Source of the DNA: Anaerolineae bacterium
GTDB lineage: Bacteria; Chloroflexota; Anaerolineae; Anaerolineales; Anaerolineaceae
Reading direction: 5' to 3'
Length of the DNA: 64,000 nt
NCBI GenBank assembly: GCA_013314735.1
Contig: JABUFD010000002.1
Location: 620,001 to 684,000, forward strand
This document shows, piece by piece, positions 36,917 through 44,538 of this stretch. Under the pieces are notes generated by a model. That model worked only from the letters and a program-made list of their open reading frames with translations. It was not told where the DNA came from and made no database searches. Numbering within the stretch: position 1 is the stretch's first letter; every line of letters starts with the position of its first letter. Both the position numbers and the translations under genes were made by a program.

Positions 36917-38551
36917 GTGGAACAAGCTGAAACCTCCCTCCCCACCCTGGAAATTGAACATCTTTCCTTCCGCTACCAGCGCCGCGAGGAACTGGCGATC
37001 CGCGATATTTCCCTCACGGTGCATCCCGGCGAAATTGTATTGATTGCCGGCGCCAGCGGGTGCGGCAAGACCACCCTGGCGCGCTGTATCAACGGCCTCA
37101 ACCCGCGCTCGTACCGCGGCGATCTGCAAGGATCGATCCGCATCTGCGGCAGGGACATCCGCGAGTTGAAACTGGTGGAGGTATCGCAGATGGTGGGTAC
37201 CGTGCTGCAGGACCCCGAACGCCAGATTTTGGGCACCAAGGTGATCAACGAGGTCGCTTTCGGGCTGGAGAACCTGGCCCTGCCGCGCGAAGAAGTGCTG
37301 GAACGGGTCGACCAGGCGATGGCGCGCCTGCGCATCAGCGACCTGCGCGGCCGTGATACTTTTTTGCTTTCGGGGGGTGAAAAGCAAAAAGTGGCCGTGG
37401 CCGGTGTGCTGGCGATGCGCCCGCGCCTGCTGATGCTGGATGAACCCCTGGCGAGCCTCGACCCCGCCAGCGCGCGCGAAACCCTCGACCTGGTGCGCGA
37501 GCTGGCCGATGAAGGCATGGCGATTTTGATGATCGAACACCGCGTGGAGGATGTGCTCTCCATCCGCCCTGACCGCATCCTGTTCATGGACGGCGGTGAA
37601 ATTAAATACCTCGGCCCATTGGCAGGGCTGGCGGGCGTGGTCGATTACCATGCCGTCAAGCTGCCGGTGGCAATGACGATGGCGATGGCGGTCAAAGACC
37701 CGCCCCCGCCCCGCATCAGCATGCTTCCTTCCGGGCAGGGCGAAAAGACCACCCTGGTGGAGTTCCGCGCTGTCAATTTTGGCTATGGCGATGAGCGCAA
37801 CGTGCTGAAGGATGTCAACCTCAAAATCAACCGCGGCGATGTGATTGCCGTGCTGGGCGCCAACGGCGCCGGCAAAACCACCCTCGTCAAGCACGCCATC
37901 GGGCTGCTCAAGCCTTCCGCCGGTGATGTGCTGGTGGATGGCAAAAGTACACACGAGCTTTCGATTGCCCAGGTGGCGGCGATGCTGGGCTATGTCTTCC
38001 AGAGCCCAAGCCACATGCTGTTTGCCCCCACCGTGCGCGATGAACTCAGCTTTGGGCCGAAAAACCTCAAGCACCCCCCGCACGAGATCGCGCGCGACGT
38101 GGCGGAAGCGATCCGCATTGTGCACCTCGAAGGGCGGGAAGAAGATCCGCCCCTGGCGCTCTCCTTCGGGCAGCAAAAGCGTGTCAGCATTGCTTCGATC
38201 CTCTCGATGCGCTCGCGCATCCTGGTGATGGATGAACCCACCGCCGGGCAGGATTACCGCAACTTTATGAGCTTTATGAACGCGATTGTGCAGCTGCCCA
38301 ATTTTGAGTCGATCCTGTTCATCACCCATGATATCGACCTGGCAGTGGTGTATGCCAACCGCGTGCTGCTGGTCAATGACGGGCGCGTGGTGCGTGACGG
38401 CAGTCCGTATGAGGTGCTGCAGGACCTCGACCTGCTGGTGGAAAACCGCCTGGTGCCCACCTCGCTGCTGAAGGAAAACCTGCTGCACTACCCGCGCACC
38501 GGCACTTTCCTGCGCGCCGAACACCTGGCACACGCGGTGATGCTGAATTAG
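36917..38551 (+). CDS. ECF transporter ATPase, two fused ATP-binding domains
   Basis: 544 residues; EcfA1 and EcfA2 in one chain. Domain 1: Walker A GASGCGKTTLARC (about 44-56), signature LSGGEKQKVAVA (about 151), Walker B LLMLDEPLASLD. Domain 2: Walker A GANGAGKTTLVKH (about 314), signature LSFGQQKRVSIA (Phe in place of the first conserved Gly), Walker B LVMDEPTAGQD. Start GTG 36917 follows AAAGGAG. It energises vitamin-type uptake with the S and T proteins encoded downstream. The altered second signature may make one ATP site weaker. Confidence 0.93.
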   Translation: MEQAETSLPTLEIEHLSFRYQRREELAIRDISLTVHPGEIVLIAGASGCGKTTLARCINGLNPRSYRGDLQGSIRICGRDIRELKLVEVSQMVGTVLQDPERQILGTKVINEVAFGLENLALPREEVLERVDQAMARLRISDLRGRDTFLLSGGEKQKVAVAGVLAMRPRLLMLDEPLASLDPASARETLDLVRELADEGMAILMIEHRVEDVLSIRPDRILFMDGGEIKYLGPLAGLAGVVDYHAVKLPVAMTMAMAVKDPPPPRISMLPSGQGEKTTLVEFRAVNFGYGDERNVLKDVNLKINRGDVIAVLGANGAGKTTLVKHAIGLLKPSAGDVLVDGKSTHELSIAQVAAMLGYVFQSPSHMLFAPTVRDELSFGPKNLKHPPHEIARDVAEAIRIVHLEGREEDPPLALSFGQQKRVSIASILSMRSRILVMDEPTAGQDYRNFMSFMNAIVQLPNFESILFITHDIDLAVVYANRVLLVNDGRVVRDGSPYEVLQDLDLLVENRLVPTSLLKENLLHYPRTGTFLRAEHLAHAVMLN

Positions 38552-38558
38552 TGGTACC

Positions 38559-38580
38559 AAAGAGACCGGGATCTCTTTTT
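38559..38580 (+). terminator. intra-operon hairpin with T-run
   Basis: AAAGAGA-CCGGGA-TCTCTTT followed by more T, eight bases after the ATPase stop. It could attenuate transcription into the S-component gene. Confidence 0.55.
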
Positions 38581-38624
38581 GATTTGTTGTTGGTTTCGTG
38601 ATTGTGATTTCTGGAGGAATGCTT

Positions 38625-39551
38625 ATGAAACGCTGGATGAAAATTTTACTGAGCCTGGTAGCGACCCTGGTGGTCCTGATCCTTGTGGCGGTGATTGGAC
38701 CGTTGTTCAATGAAAGCCTCAAGCTGGACGCCACCGCCTTCCTGCGCTTTGCGTTTGTGGCGATCGGCCTGGCGATTGTGTATGCCGTCTACCTGGTGAC
38801 CAAAACCGATACCGCCTGGGTGGTGGGCACGCGTGAAGTGGTCTACATGGCGATTGGCGCTGCACTGTACGCGATCTTCTCCTACCTGTTCAATGGAACG
38901 GTGTTCGTGGTGCCGTCCGTCAGCCAGGTGGCGCTGCGCCCGGCGATTGTGATCCCGATGTTCTTCGGCTATGCCTTTGGCCCCGTGGTGGGGCTGTTCA
39001 CCGGCGCGGTCGGCAATATGTTTGCGGACGCCCTCACCGGTTTTGGCCTCTCGCCGCAGTGGTGCATCGGTAACGGCCTGGTGGGCATGATCGCCGGCAT
39101 GCACATGCTGTTTGAGAACAAGAAGAAGAGCATGAATATTGTCCTGATCCTGGGCGGTGTGCTGACCGCGATTTTCGCCCTCACCTATATCCTCAACCAG
39201 GCCATCCCCAATATGACCTTCTTCGATGTGGAAGCGGGCATTTTCGGTGACGCGCAGATCACCTGGTTCGCCGGCCTGGCGATTGTGATCGGTTTCGTGA
39301 TCGTGCTGCTGATCCGCCTGCTGGTGAAGAACGAGGATGTGGCCGCGGCGGTGACCTGGGCGATGCTGGGGAACATCCTCGGGATCGGGTTCGCCGCCAT
39401 TTCTGATATCTGGATCAACGGCTTCTCGTTTGCCGTGGCAATTGTGGGTGAATTCCTGCCGGCGGCAGGCACCAACATGCTGTTTGCCGCGGTGCTGCTG
39501 CCGATCATCGTGGTGGCGTACGAGGCGATCCAGAAGCAGTCCGGGCGCTGA
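38625..39551 (+). CDS. ECF transporter S (substrate-binding membrane) component
   Basis: 308 residues from ATG 38625, with GGAGG 7 nt upstream. The N-terminal part adds two helices (residues 1-65), then the conserved S-component body: REVVYMAIGAALYAIFSYLF, RPAIVIPMFFGYAFGPVVGLFTGAVGN and LTGFGLSPQWCIGNGLVGMIAG. Further helices run to the end. S components set substrate choice in ECF importers. The sequence does not tell me which vitamin or cofactor precursor is bound; the neighbouring SAM hydrolase is the only hint. Gene order is A-A, S, T. Confidence 0.85.
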   Translation: MKRWMKILLSLVATLVVLILVAVIGPLFNESLKLDATAFLRFAFVAIGLAIVYAVYLVTKTDTAWVVGTREVVYMAIGAALYAIFSYLFNGTVFVVPSVSQVALRPAIVIPMFFGYAFGPVVGLFTGAVGNMFADALTGFGLSPQWCIGNGLVGMIAGMHMLFENKKKSMNIVLILGGVLTAIFALTYILNQAIPNMTFFDVEAGIFGDAQITWFAGLAIVIGFVIVLLIRLLVKNEDVAAAVTWAMLGNILGIGFAAISDIWINGFSFAVAIVGEFLPAAGTNMLFAAVLLPIIVVAYEAIQKQSGR

Positions 39552-39648
39552 TGCCCGGATGGGATTGATGTACGGGGGCTGTCCCGGCAGCCCTCCGCGC
39601 CATTGATTTTTCCCATCGCCCTATTTTTCTTGTTGGAAGGATTCCCCT

Positions 39649-40506
39649 ATGCTTGCCAGCTGGCAGTACCGAGAACGCAACTCTTTTGTGCAAAGCTTTG
39701 ACCCGCGCGCCTGGTTGATCTTCATCGCCATGTTCATCTTTTCCGCGTTCCTGTTCTGGGATATGCGCTACCTGCTGTTCTTCTTCCTGACAGCGCTGTT
39801 CTTTGTGCTGCGTTCCGGGGTGCGCTGGAAGGAATCCAAACGCGCCTGGCTCTTCATCGGCGGGTTCATCCTGTTCTTCTCGCTGCTCACCTTCCTCACC
39901 GGGCGCGGCAGCAGTGAATTTTTCACCGAAGAGCACCTGATCCGCGAGTTCACCGCCAAATTCTCGATCCTTGGCTGGACGCCGACCCTGCGCGTGACCG
40001 CCGAAAAAACCGCCTATGCGATCTCGATGCTGCTGCGCGTGTTCAGCATCGCCGCCCTGACGATCCTGATTCCCTATACCCTCAATCCTGCCCTGTACGG
40101 CATCACCTTCCACGGGTTGGGGATGCCCGACAAATTCGCCTTCGCGATGGACCTCACCATGCGCTTTGTGCCCACCTTCGCGCGCGATTTTCAACTGACG
40201 ATGGATGCCCAAAAAGCGCGCGGCTACGAGCTGGAGAAGGTTGAGGGCGGGTTGATCGCGCAGATCCGCAAGCTGGCGCCGCTGGTGGTGCCGGTGACGA
40301 TCCAGGCGGTGGCGGGCAGCGAGGATATCATCGACGCGATGGATCTGCGTGCCTTCGGCGTCACCAAACGCACCTGGATCCAGCAGCTGCAGTACCGCCG
40401 CCGCGATTATGTTTTGATCGGCTTTGGTGTGCTGTTGATGCTGGTATCAATCTCGCTGGCGATGTTCGGCCTGGGGCAGTACTACGTGCCGGGATTCCTG
40501 CTCTAG
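39649..40506 (+). CDS. ECF transporter T (coupling) component
   Basis: 285 residues, CbiQ/EcfT family. Five to six membrane helices surround a cytoplasmic coupling region with the two Ala-Arg-Gly-like motifs: QKARGYELEKVEG and AMDLRAFGVTKRTW, which dock into the grooves of the two ATPase domains. Ribosome site GGAAGGA precedes ATG 39649. Last gene of the transporter operon; the next gene is convergent. Confidence 0.9.
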   Translation: MLASWQYRERNSFVQSFDPRAWLIFIAMFIFSAFLFWDMRYLLFFFLTALFFVLRSGVRWKESKRAWLFIGGFILFFSLLTFLTGRGSSEFFTEEHLIREFTAKFSILGWTPTLRVTAEKTAYAISMLLRVFSIAALTILIPYTLNPALYGITFHGLGMPDKFAFAMDLTMRFVPTFARDFQLTMDAQKARGYELEKVEGGLIAQIRKLAPLVVPVTIQAVAGSEDIIDAMDLRAFGVTKRTWIQQLQYRRRDYVLIGFGVLLMLVSISLAMFGLGQYYVPGFLL

Positions 40507-40515
40507 CCGGTCGGC

Positions 40516-40941
40516 TTAGCGCAGGTACTTGACGTAAAACAGTTCCGGGTCGCCCTCGTCGAGGTCATGCACCACGCCGCTCAGGCGGTAACCGAGCTGT
40601 GCCAGCAGGGCCTGCATCGGCAGGTTGGAGAGGTTGGTGGAGGTGAACAGTTTTTCTGAGTGGCAGTCCTGTTCCAGGTGGCGCATCAGCGCCGCGCCAA
40701 CGCCCCGGCGGCGCTGGGCGGGGTGGATGTAGAGCAGTTCCACAAAGCCGAGGGTGAAGAAACTGTAATCCATCACGGCATAGCCCAGCAGGATGCCGTC
40801 CTCAGCCGCGGCGACACGGCATTCTCCGTTTTCCACCGCGCGGCGGATGAACTCGCCGCGTTCCGCTTCAGCCTGCGCCACATGGTCCATAGCGCATAGG
40901 GCTTCGATATCATCTGGTTGTGCTGTCCGGATCGTGATCAT
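40516..40941 (-). CDS. GNAT family N-acetyltransferase
   Basis: 141 residues. The acetyl-CoA loop is HPAQRRRGVGAALMRHLEQD, preceded by the strand GFVELLYIHP. ITIRTAQPDDIEALCAMDHVAQ is a typical N-terminus. Substrate unknown. The start overlaps the stop of the upstream gene (ATGA), so the two are translationally coupled. Confidence 0.9.
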   Translation of the reverse strand: MITIRTAQPDDIEALCAMDHVAQAEAERGEFIRRAVENGECRVAAAEDGILLGYAVMDYSFFTLGFVELLYIHPAQRRRGVGAALMRHLEQDCHSEKLFTSTNLSNLPMQALLAQLGYRLSGVVHDLDEGDPELFYVKYLR

Positions 40942-41585
40942 GCGGATTCCGGTGCCTCCATAAAGCGCCAGTGGGGGAACGCACCGCGCAGGAACGGCAG
41001 ATGGCTGTTCCAGGCTTCGGCGCCGGTGACTTGCAGCGGGTGCAATACCGGGGTGGATTCGGGAAGATTGTTCTCATCATACCCCCAGCGGAAAGCGGCC
41101 AGGCATTGGATCGCTTCATCGCGGGAGCGCATCGGCAGGGTGGTGAGGAATGTATCGGCGCTCCACCGCAGCCAGGCGCTGTCATTCAAATTCATGCAGG
41201 GCGCGTCAAAGAATTGCGGCAGGTTGCCCAGGCACACAAACGGCATTGCCAGGTCTTCCAACGCGGGGGCGATATCACGCGATACCGAGCGCTGTCCCTG
41301 TGCGGCAGGCTGGGTGTGCGCGCTGCCTTCCACCCGCGTGACCAGCTGGATCCAGGCGCATACTGTGCGGTAACCGGAGCCGGCATAGTCCTCGATGCGC
41401 GCATGCACCACCGGGTAGCCTTTGCAGATGTCCGGGTTGAATCGCAATCCGGCCAGGAAATCGAAACCGGATTTGGCGGCATCGGTGTTGGTGCCGTAAT
41501 ACACCCGGAGCATACCGGGATACCCCTGCAATGTGAAGGGGATGTGTGCCGCGGGGGCGGCAAACAGGTTCCATGATTCGTTCAT
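40938..41585 (-). CDS. uncharacterised protein, 215 residues
   Basis: No family recognised. It is soluble, rich in aromatic residues (WNLFAAP, MLRVYYGTN, LRWSADTFL, WGYDENNLPEST), without signal peptide or membrane helix. AAGGAAG precedes ATG 41585. Its stop overlaps the start of the acetyltransferase gene, so it probably works with that enzyme or is simply co-expressed. Confidence 0.7.
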   Translation of the reverse strand: MNESWNLFAAPAAHIPFTLQGYPGMLRVYYGTNTDAAKSGFDFLAGLRFNPDICKGYPVVHARIEDYAGSGYRTVCAWIQLVTRVEGSAHTQPAAQGQRSVSRDIAPALEDLAMPFVCLGNLPQFFDAPCMNLNDSAWLRWSADTFLTTLPMRSRDEAIQCLAAFRWGYDENNLPESTPVLHPLQVTGAEAWNSHLPFLRGAFPHWRFMEAPESA

Positions 41586-41687
41586 TCGTTTTCTTCCTTG
41601 TTCGTTATGTTCCCGGCCGTTGACCGGCCTGCATTGATTGTACCGGATTAATGTTGGCGTGGGGAGCCCCCTTCGCCTGCGGCCTGC

Positions 41688-42449
41688 TCATTCCGTCATG
41701 TCAGCCGCCCAATACAACACCGGGGCATCCGGCAGGGGGTCAAAACCCAGCTTTTTTGCAATGGCAATCGAAGCCTCACGCTCCGGCCAGCAGGACCAGT
41801 TGGGCAGCAGCCCCTGTGCCAGGCAGATTTCGATGAAAGCACTCGCGGTCAGGGTGGCATAGCCGCGCCCCTGCCATTGCGGTGCGGTGTGGATGTCAAT
41901 TTCCACTTCTCCGCGCCCGGCGAATACCGCGCGGCATTCGCCCAGGATGTTCTCTCCGCGGCACAGGCGCACCCCCTGCCATTGCGGCTGCCCATGCGCG
42001 TCCGGCTCGATGATCTCCTCCATGCGGCAATCCACGGGCAGTGCGCCGCGCCAGTCCGGCAGGCTGCGGAAGCGTGCCGGTTGGAAACGGAACACCTTGC
42101 GCCCAATTGTGAGCATGTTTCTGCCGGCCAGCAGGGATGCTGCCGCCTGGAACCAGTTCTCATCGAATGTGAACAACGCCACCTCGCGGTCGGGGTTGTG
42201 CGGCAGCAAGGTTTCAAACAGCAGCGGTTCCAATTTCTGCGGCAGGATTGGCGGGTTGCCCGTTCCGTGCAGGTAGCAGAACGCGCCATCCACAGACAGC
42301 AGGGCCAGTGCGGGGCGTGCGGGATCATCCACAAACACCCGCCCGGGGGCATTGCCTTCTAGCAGCGCGAACACGATCGGCACGCTGTGGGGAATTTCCG
42401 CGAACAGCGGTAAAGCAAGTTGTAATTTAAATGGGTGAAGTTCCTGCAT
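41688..42449 (-). CDS. GNAT acetyltransferase, zwittermicin-resistance-like (GNAT_acetyltr_2)
   Basis: 253 residues from ATG 42449 with GGAGA upstream; a TTG at 42482 is the alternative. The N-terminal half (PIVFALLEGNAPGRVFVDDPARPALAL) is typical of the two-part family, and the C-terminal half carries EIDIHTAPQWQGRGYATLTA, the acetyl-CoA loop, and WSCWPEREASIAIAKKLGF. It follows the methyltransferase gene closely. Substrate unknown. Confidence 0.82.
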   Translation of the reverse strand: MQELHPFKLQLALPLFAEIPHSVPIVFALLEGNAPGRVFVDDPARPALALLSVDGAFCYLHGTGNPPILPQKLEPLLFETLLPHNPDREVALFTFDENWFQAAASLLAGRNMLTIGRKVFRFQPARFRSLPDWRGALPVDCRMEEIIEPDAHGQPQWQGVRLCRGENILGECRAVFAGRGEVEIDIHTAPQWQGRGYATLTASAFIEICLAQGLLPNWSCWPEREASIAIAKKLGFDPLPDAPVLYWAADMTE

Positions 42450-42478
42450 GGTGGCTGTCTCCAATGGGTGTGAAATGA

Positions 42479-43129
42479 TCAATCTCGATCCCAGCGCGCC
42501 ATGCAGTAGGCTCTCTGGCTGGGGTATTCAGCATCTTTGTAGGGGTAGCGCACCAGCAGTTCCAGCACTTCGTAACCAGTTTCCTCCAGCAGGGCTTTGA
42601 TGGCATCGGTGGGGAAGTAATAGAAGGTGAGGGGGTTGTCGGTTTCGCCGAAGAAATCTGCTACCGTCAGGCTTTCGACGGTTTCGGCGGTGTGGAACGC
42701 CAGCAGGAGCAGCCCACCGGGTTTGAGCACGCGCCGCGCTTCCGCCAGCACATCCCGCACTTCCGGCAGCGTCAGGTTGACGATGGCGTAGAATGCCACC
42801 ACCCCGCCAAAGGCGGCATCGGGGCAGGTCAGGGCAAAGAAATCCTGCACCTCGAACCGCACCTGCGGAAAGGTGGCCTTGCCCACAGCAACCATCTCAG
42901 GCGATATATCGGTTGCCAGGCAGTCCAACCCGCAGGATTGCAGGCAGGCGGCAACCTCGCCGGGGCCGCTGCCGATTTCCAGCACAGGTTCCCCCGGCGG
43001 CAGGCGTTCGGCGAACCAGCGCAGGAACAGGCGGTCAAATGGTTTGCGGTCGAGTTCATCCGCCAGTTGGGCGGCATAAGCGGCCGCAGTGCGGTCATAC
43101 GCGCGGGTGATGCTCTCCTTCGTATTCAT
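42479..43129 (-). CDS. class I SAM-dependent methyltransferase
   Basis: 216 residues. Motif I is VLEIGSGPGEVAACLQ, then CLATDISPEMVAVGK and FGGVVAFYAIVNLTLPEVRDVLAEARRVLKPGG written in pieces along the fold: this is the Methyltransf_11/25 type. The substrate is unknown. It starts 9 nt after the stop of the SDR gene, so it is in one transcription unit with it and with the downstream acetyltransferase. Confidence 0.9.
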   Translation of the reverse strand: MNTKESITRAYDRTAAAYAAQLADELDRKPFDRLFLRWFAERLPPGEPVLEIGSGPGEVAACLQSCGLDCLATDISPEMVAVGKATFPQVRFEVQDFFALTCPDAAFGGVVAFYAIVNLTLPEVRDVLAEARRVLKPGGLLLLAFHTAETVESLTVADFFGETDNPLTFYYFPTDAIKALLEETGYEVLELLVRYPYKDAEYPSQRAYCMARWDRD

Positions 43130-43138
43130 GGGATGGCC

Positions 43139-43870
43139 TCAATGGAACAGGTACGGCAGCGTGCAGCCGGTGACGTAATCGCCGGCATCGGAACACAGGA
43201 ATGCCACGCCTTCCGCGATATCCTGCGGGGTGACATTCTTTCGTTCCTGCCAGGCAGTCCCGTGGGCCGCCAGTTGTGCTGCCGCGTCGAAGCTGGCAAT
43301 CCCATTCACCGGTCCTGGCGCGATCACGTTGACCGTGACGCCCTTGCCCCAGGCCTGGTCCTGCGCCAACAGGAGTGCCTGCATGCGTGCCAGCTTGCCA
43401 GCATTGTAGGTGTAGGCGGGGGAGAGTTTCACCGGGTGGGTGCCGATCCCGATCAGGCGTCCCCAGCCGCGGGAGAACATGCCGGGCAGCACCAACGGCA
43501 TCAGGTGCATGATCGGGGCAGTCTCACGCTGGATGCATTCCAGCGCGAAAGCTGGATCGATGGTTTCGATCGGCTGCGGATGCCATTCCCCGCCGGGTCC
43601 GATGATGCAGATATCGATCTGCCCAAAGGCATCCAGCGCACCCTGTACCAGCGCCTGGCAGCCTTCGGCTGTGAACACATCCGCGGCAACGGCGGCGGCT
43701 TCACCGCCCTGCGCCCGGATGTATTCCGTGATCTCAGCCGCGGCATCCGCACTCTTGCGGTAATTGACCACCACCTTTGCGCCTTCCCGTGCCAGGGTCA
43801 ACGCAATACTGCGCCCCAATCCATTCCCGGCTGCGCCGGTGACCAGTGCTGTTTTACCTTTCAATGCCAT
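43139..43870 (-). CDS. short-chain dehydrogenase/reductase
   Basis: 243 residues. TGAAGNGLGRSIALTLA is the nucleotide-binding TGxxxGxG. The active-site YxxxK is YNAGK in YTYNAGKLARMQAL. The Ser expected about 13 residues earlier is not present: the segment reads LIGIGTHPVKLSPA, so catalysis may be altered. VNVIAPGPVNGI and a C-terminal VAFLCSDAGDYVTGCTL are typical of the classical family. Substrate unknown. First gene of the operon. Confidence 0.88.
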   Translation of the reverse strand: MALKGKTALVTGAAGNGLGRSIALTLAREGAKVVVNYRKSADAAAEITEYIRAQGGEAAAVAADVFTAEGCQALVQGALDAFGQIDICIIGPGGEWHPQPIETIDPAFALECIQRETAPIMHLMPLVLPGMFSRGWGRLIGIGTHPVKLSPAYTYNAGKLARMQALLLAQDQAWGKGVTVNVIAPGPVNGIASFDAAAQLAAHGTAWQERKNVTPQDIAEGVAFLCSDAGDYVTGCTLPYLFH

Positions 43871-43891
43871 GTTCCTCCATTTAATAATCAG

Positions 43892-43923
43892 TTTTCACCG
43901 CAAAGGCGCAAAGAGCGCAAAGA
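43892..43923. repeat. dispersed short repeat (CGCAAAG type)
   Basis: TTTTCACCGCAAAGGCGCAAAG followed by AGCGCAAAGA: a short repeat type common in intergenic DNA of environmental bacteria. It lies between the SDR start and the next gene. Confidence 0.5.
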
Positions 43924-43962
43924 TTGCGAATGATGAATTCGACCGGATGGGTTGCGGTGCGG

Positions 43963-44475
43963 TTAGGAGTTACTATCCGTACCGGATAGTTTCTTTTTCA
44001 TTGGCTGCACCGGCAGGCCGTGACCGTCGAAGCTCCAGGCGCGGCGCAGGCCGGTGGAACGCTGGTACCCCATGGCGCGGTAGAAGGGCACCGCGTATAC
44101 AGTGGCTGATATGCGGATTACGCGCACCCCCAGCGTACGGCTTTCATCCTCAAAACGCTGCACCAGCATCCGCCCCACCCCCTGGCGGTGATGATCACCG
44201 CGTACGAACAAACTCGCCAGGCGCTCCTTGCGCCCACGCAGCACGCCGACAATCTCGCCGTCCTCCTCCGCCACGAAGACCATTTCGGAGTCGATCATAC
44301 GGGCAATCTCCGCCTGCTGGGCGGGGTCACTGCTGTGGGCGTGGCGGAACGGTCCGAGGAATTTCCCCACTTCTTCCGGTGGGAAACAGGAAAGGTTGTA
44401 CTCGCTGTACGTATCAGCGATCAGCCTGCCAACGGTGCAGGCATCATCCTCGTGGTACTGGCGGATTACGATCAT
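43963..44475 (-). CDS. GNAT family N-acetyltransferase
   Basis: 170 residues. IVIRQYHEDDACTVGRLIADTY opens the domain; LASLFVRGDHHRQGVGRMLVQRFEDE is the acetyl-CoA-binding loop and VYAVPFYRAMGYQRS the usual C-terminal part. Substrate unknown. GGAGG lies 7 nt before ATG 44475. Stands alone. Confidence 0.9.
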   Translation of the reverse strand: MIVIRQYHEDDACTVGRLIADTYSEYNLSCFPPEEVGKFLGPFRHAHSSDPAQQAEIARMIDSEMVFVAEEDGEIVGVLRGRKERLASLFVRGDHHRQGVGRMLVQRFEDESRTLGVRVIRISATVYAVPFYRAMGYQRSTGLRRAWSFDGHGLPVQPMKKKLSGTDSNS

Positions 44476-44538
44476 GGTTAAACCTCCTGAGGGTTAATCT
44501 CCATGATAGCATAGAGTATTCCAGAATACGATTGACTT

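Noticed and set aside
36878-38734. 618-codon minus-strand frame
   Set aside because: Antisense of the fused ECF ATPase with intact Walker motifs.
42692-43933. 413-codon plus-strand frame
   Set aside because: Opposite strand of the methyltransferase and SDR genes; His/Gln-rich with no motif.
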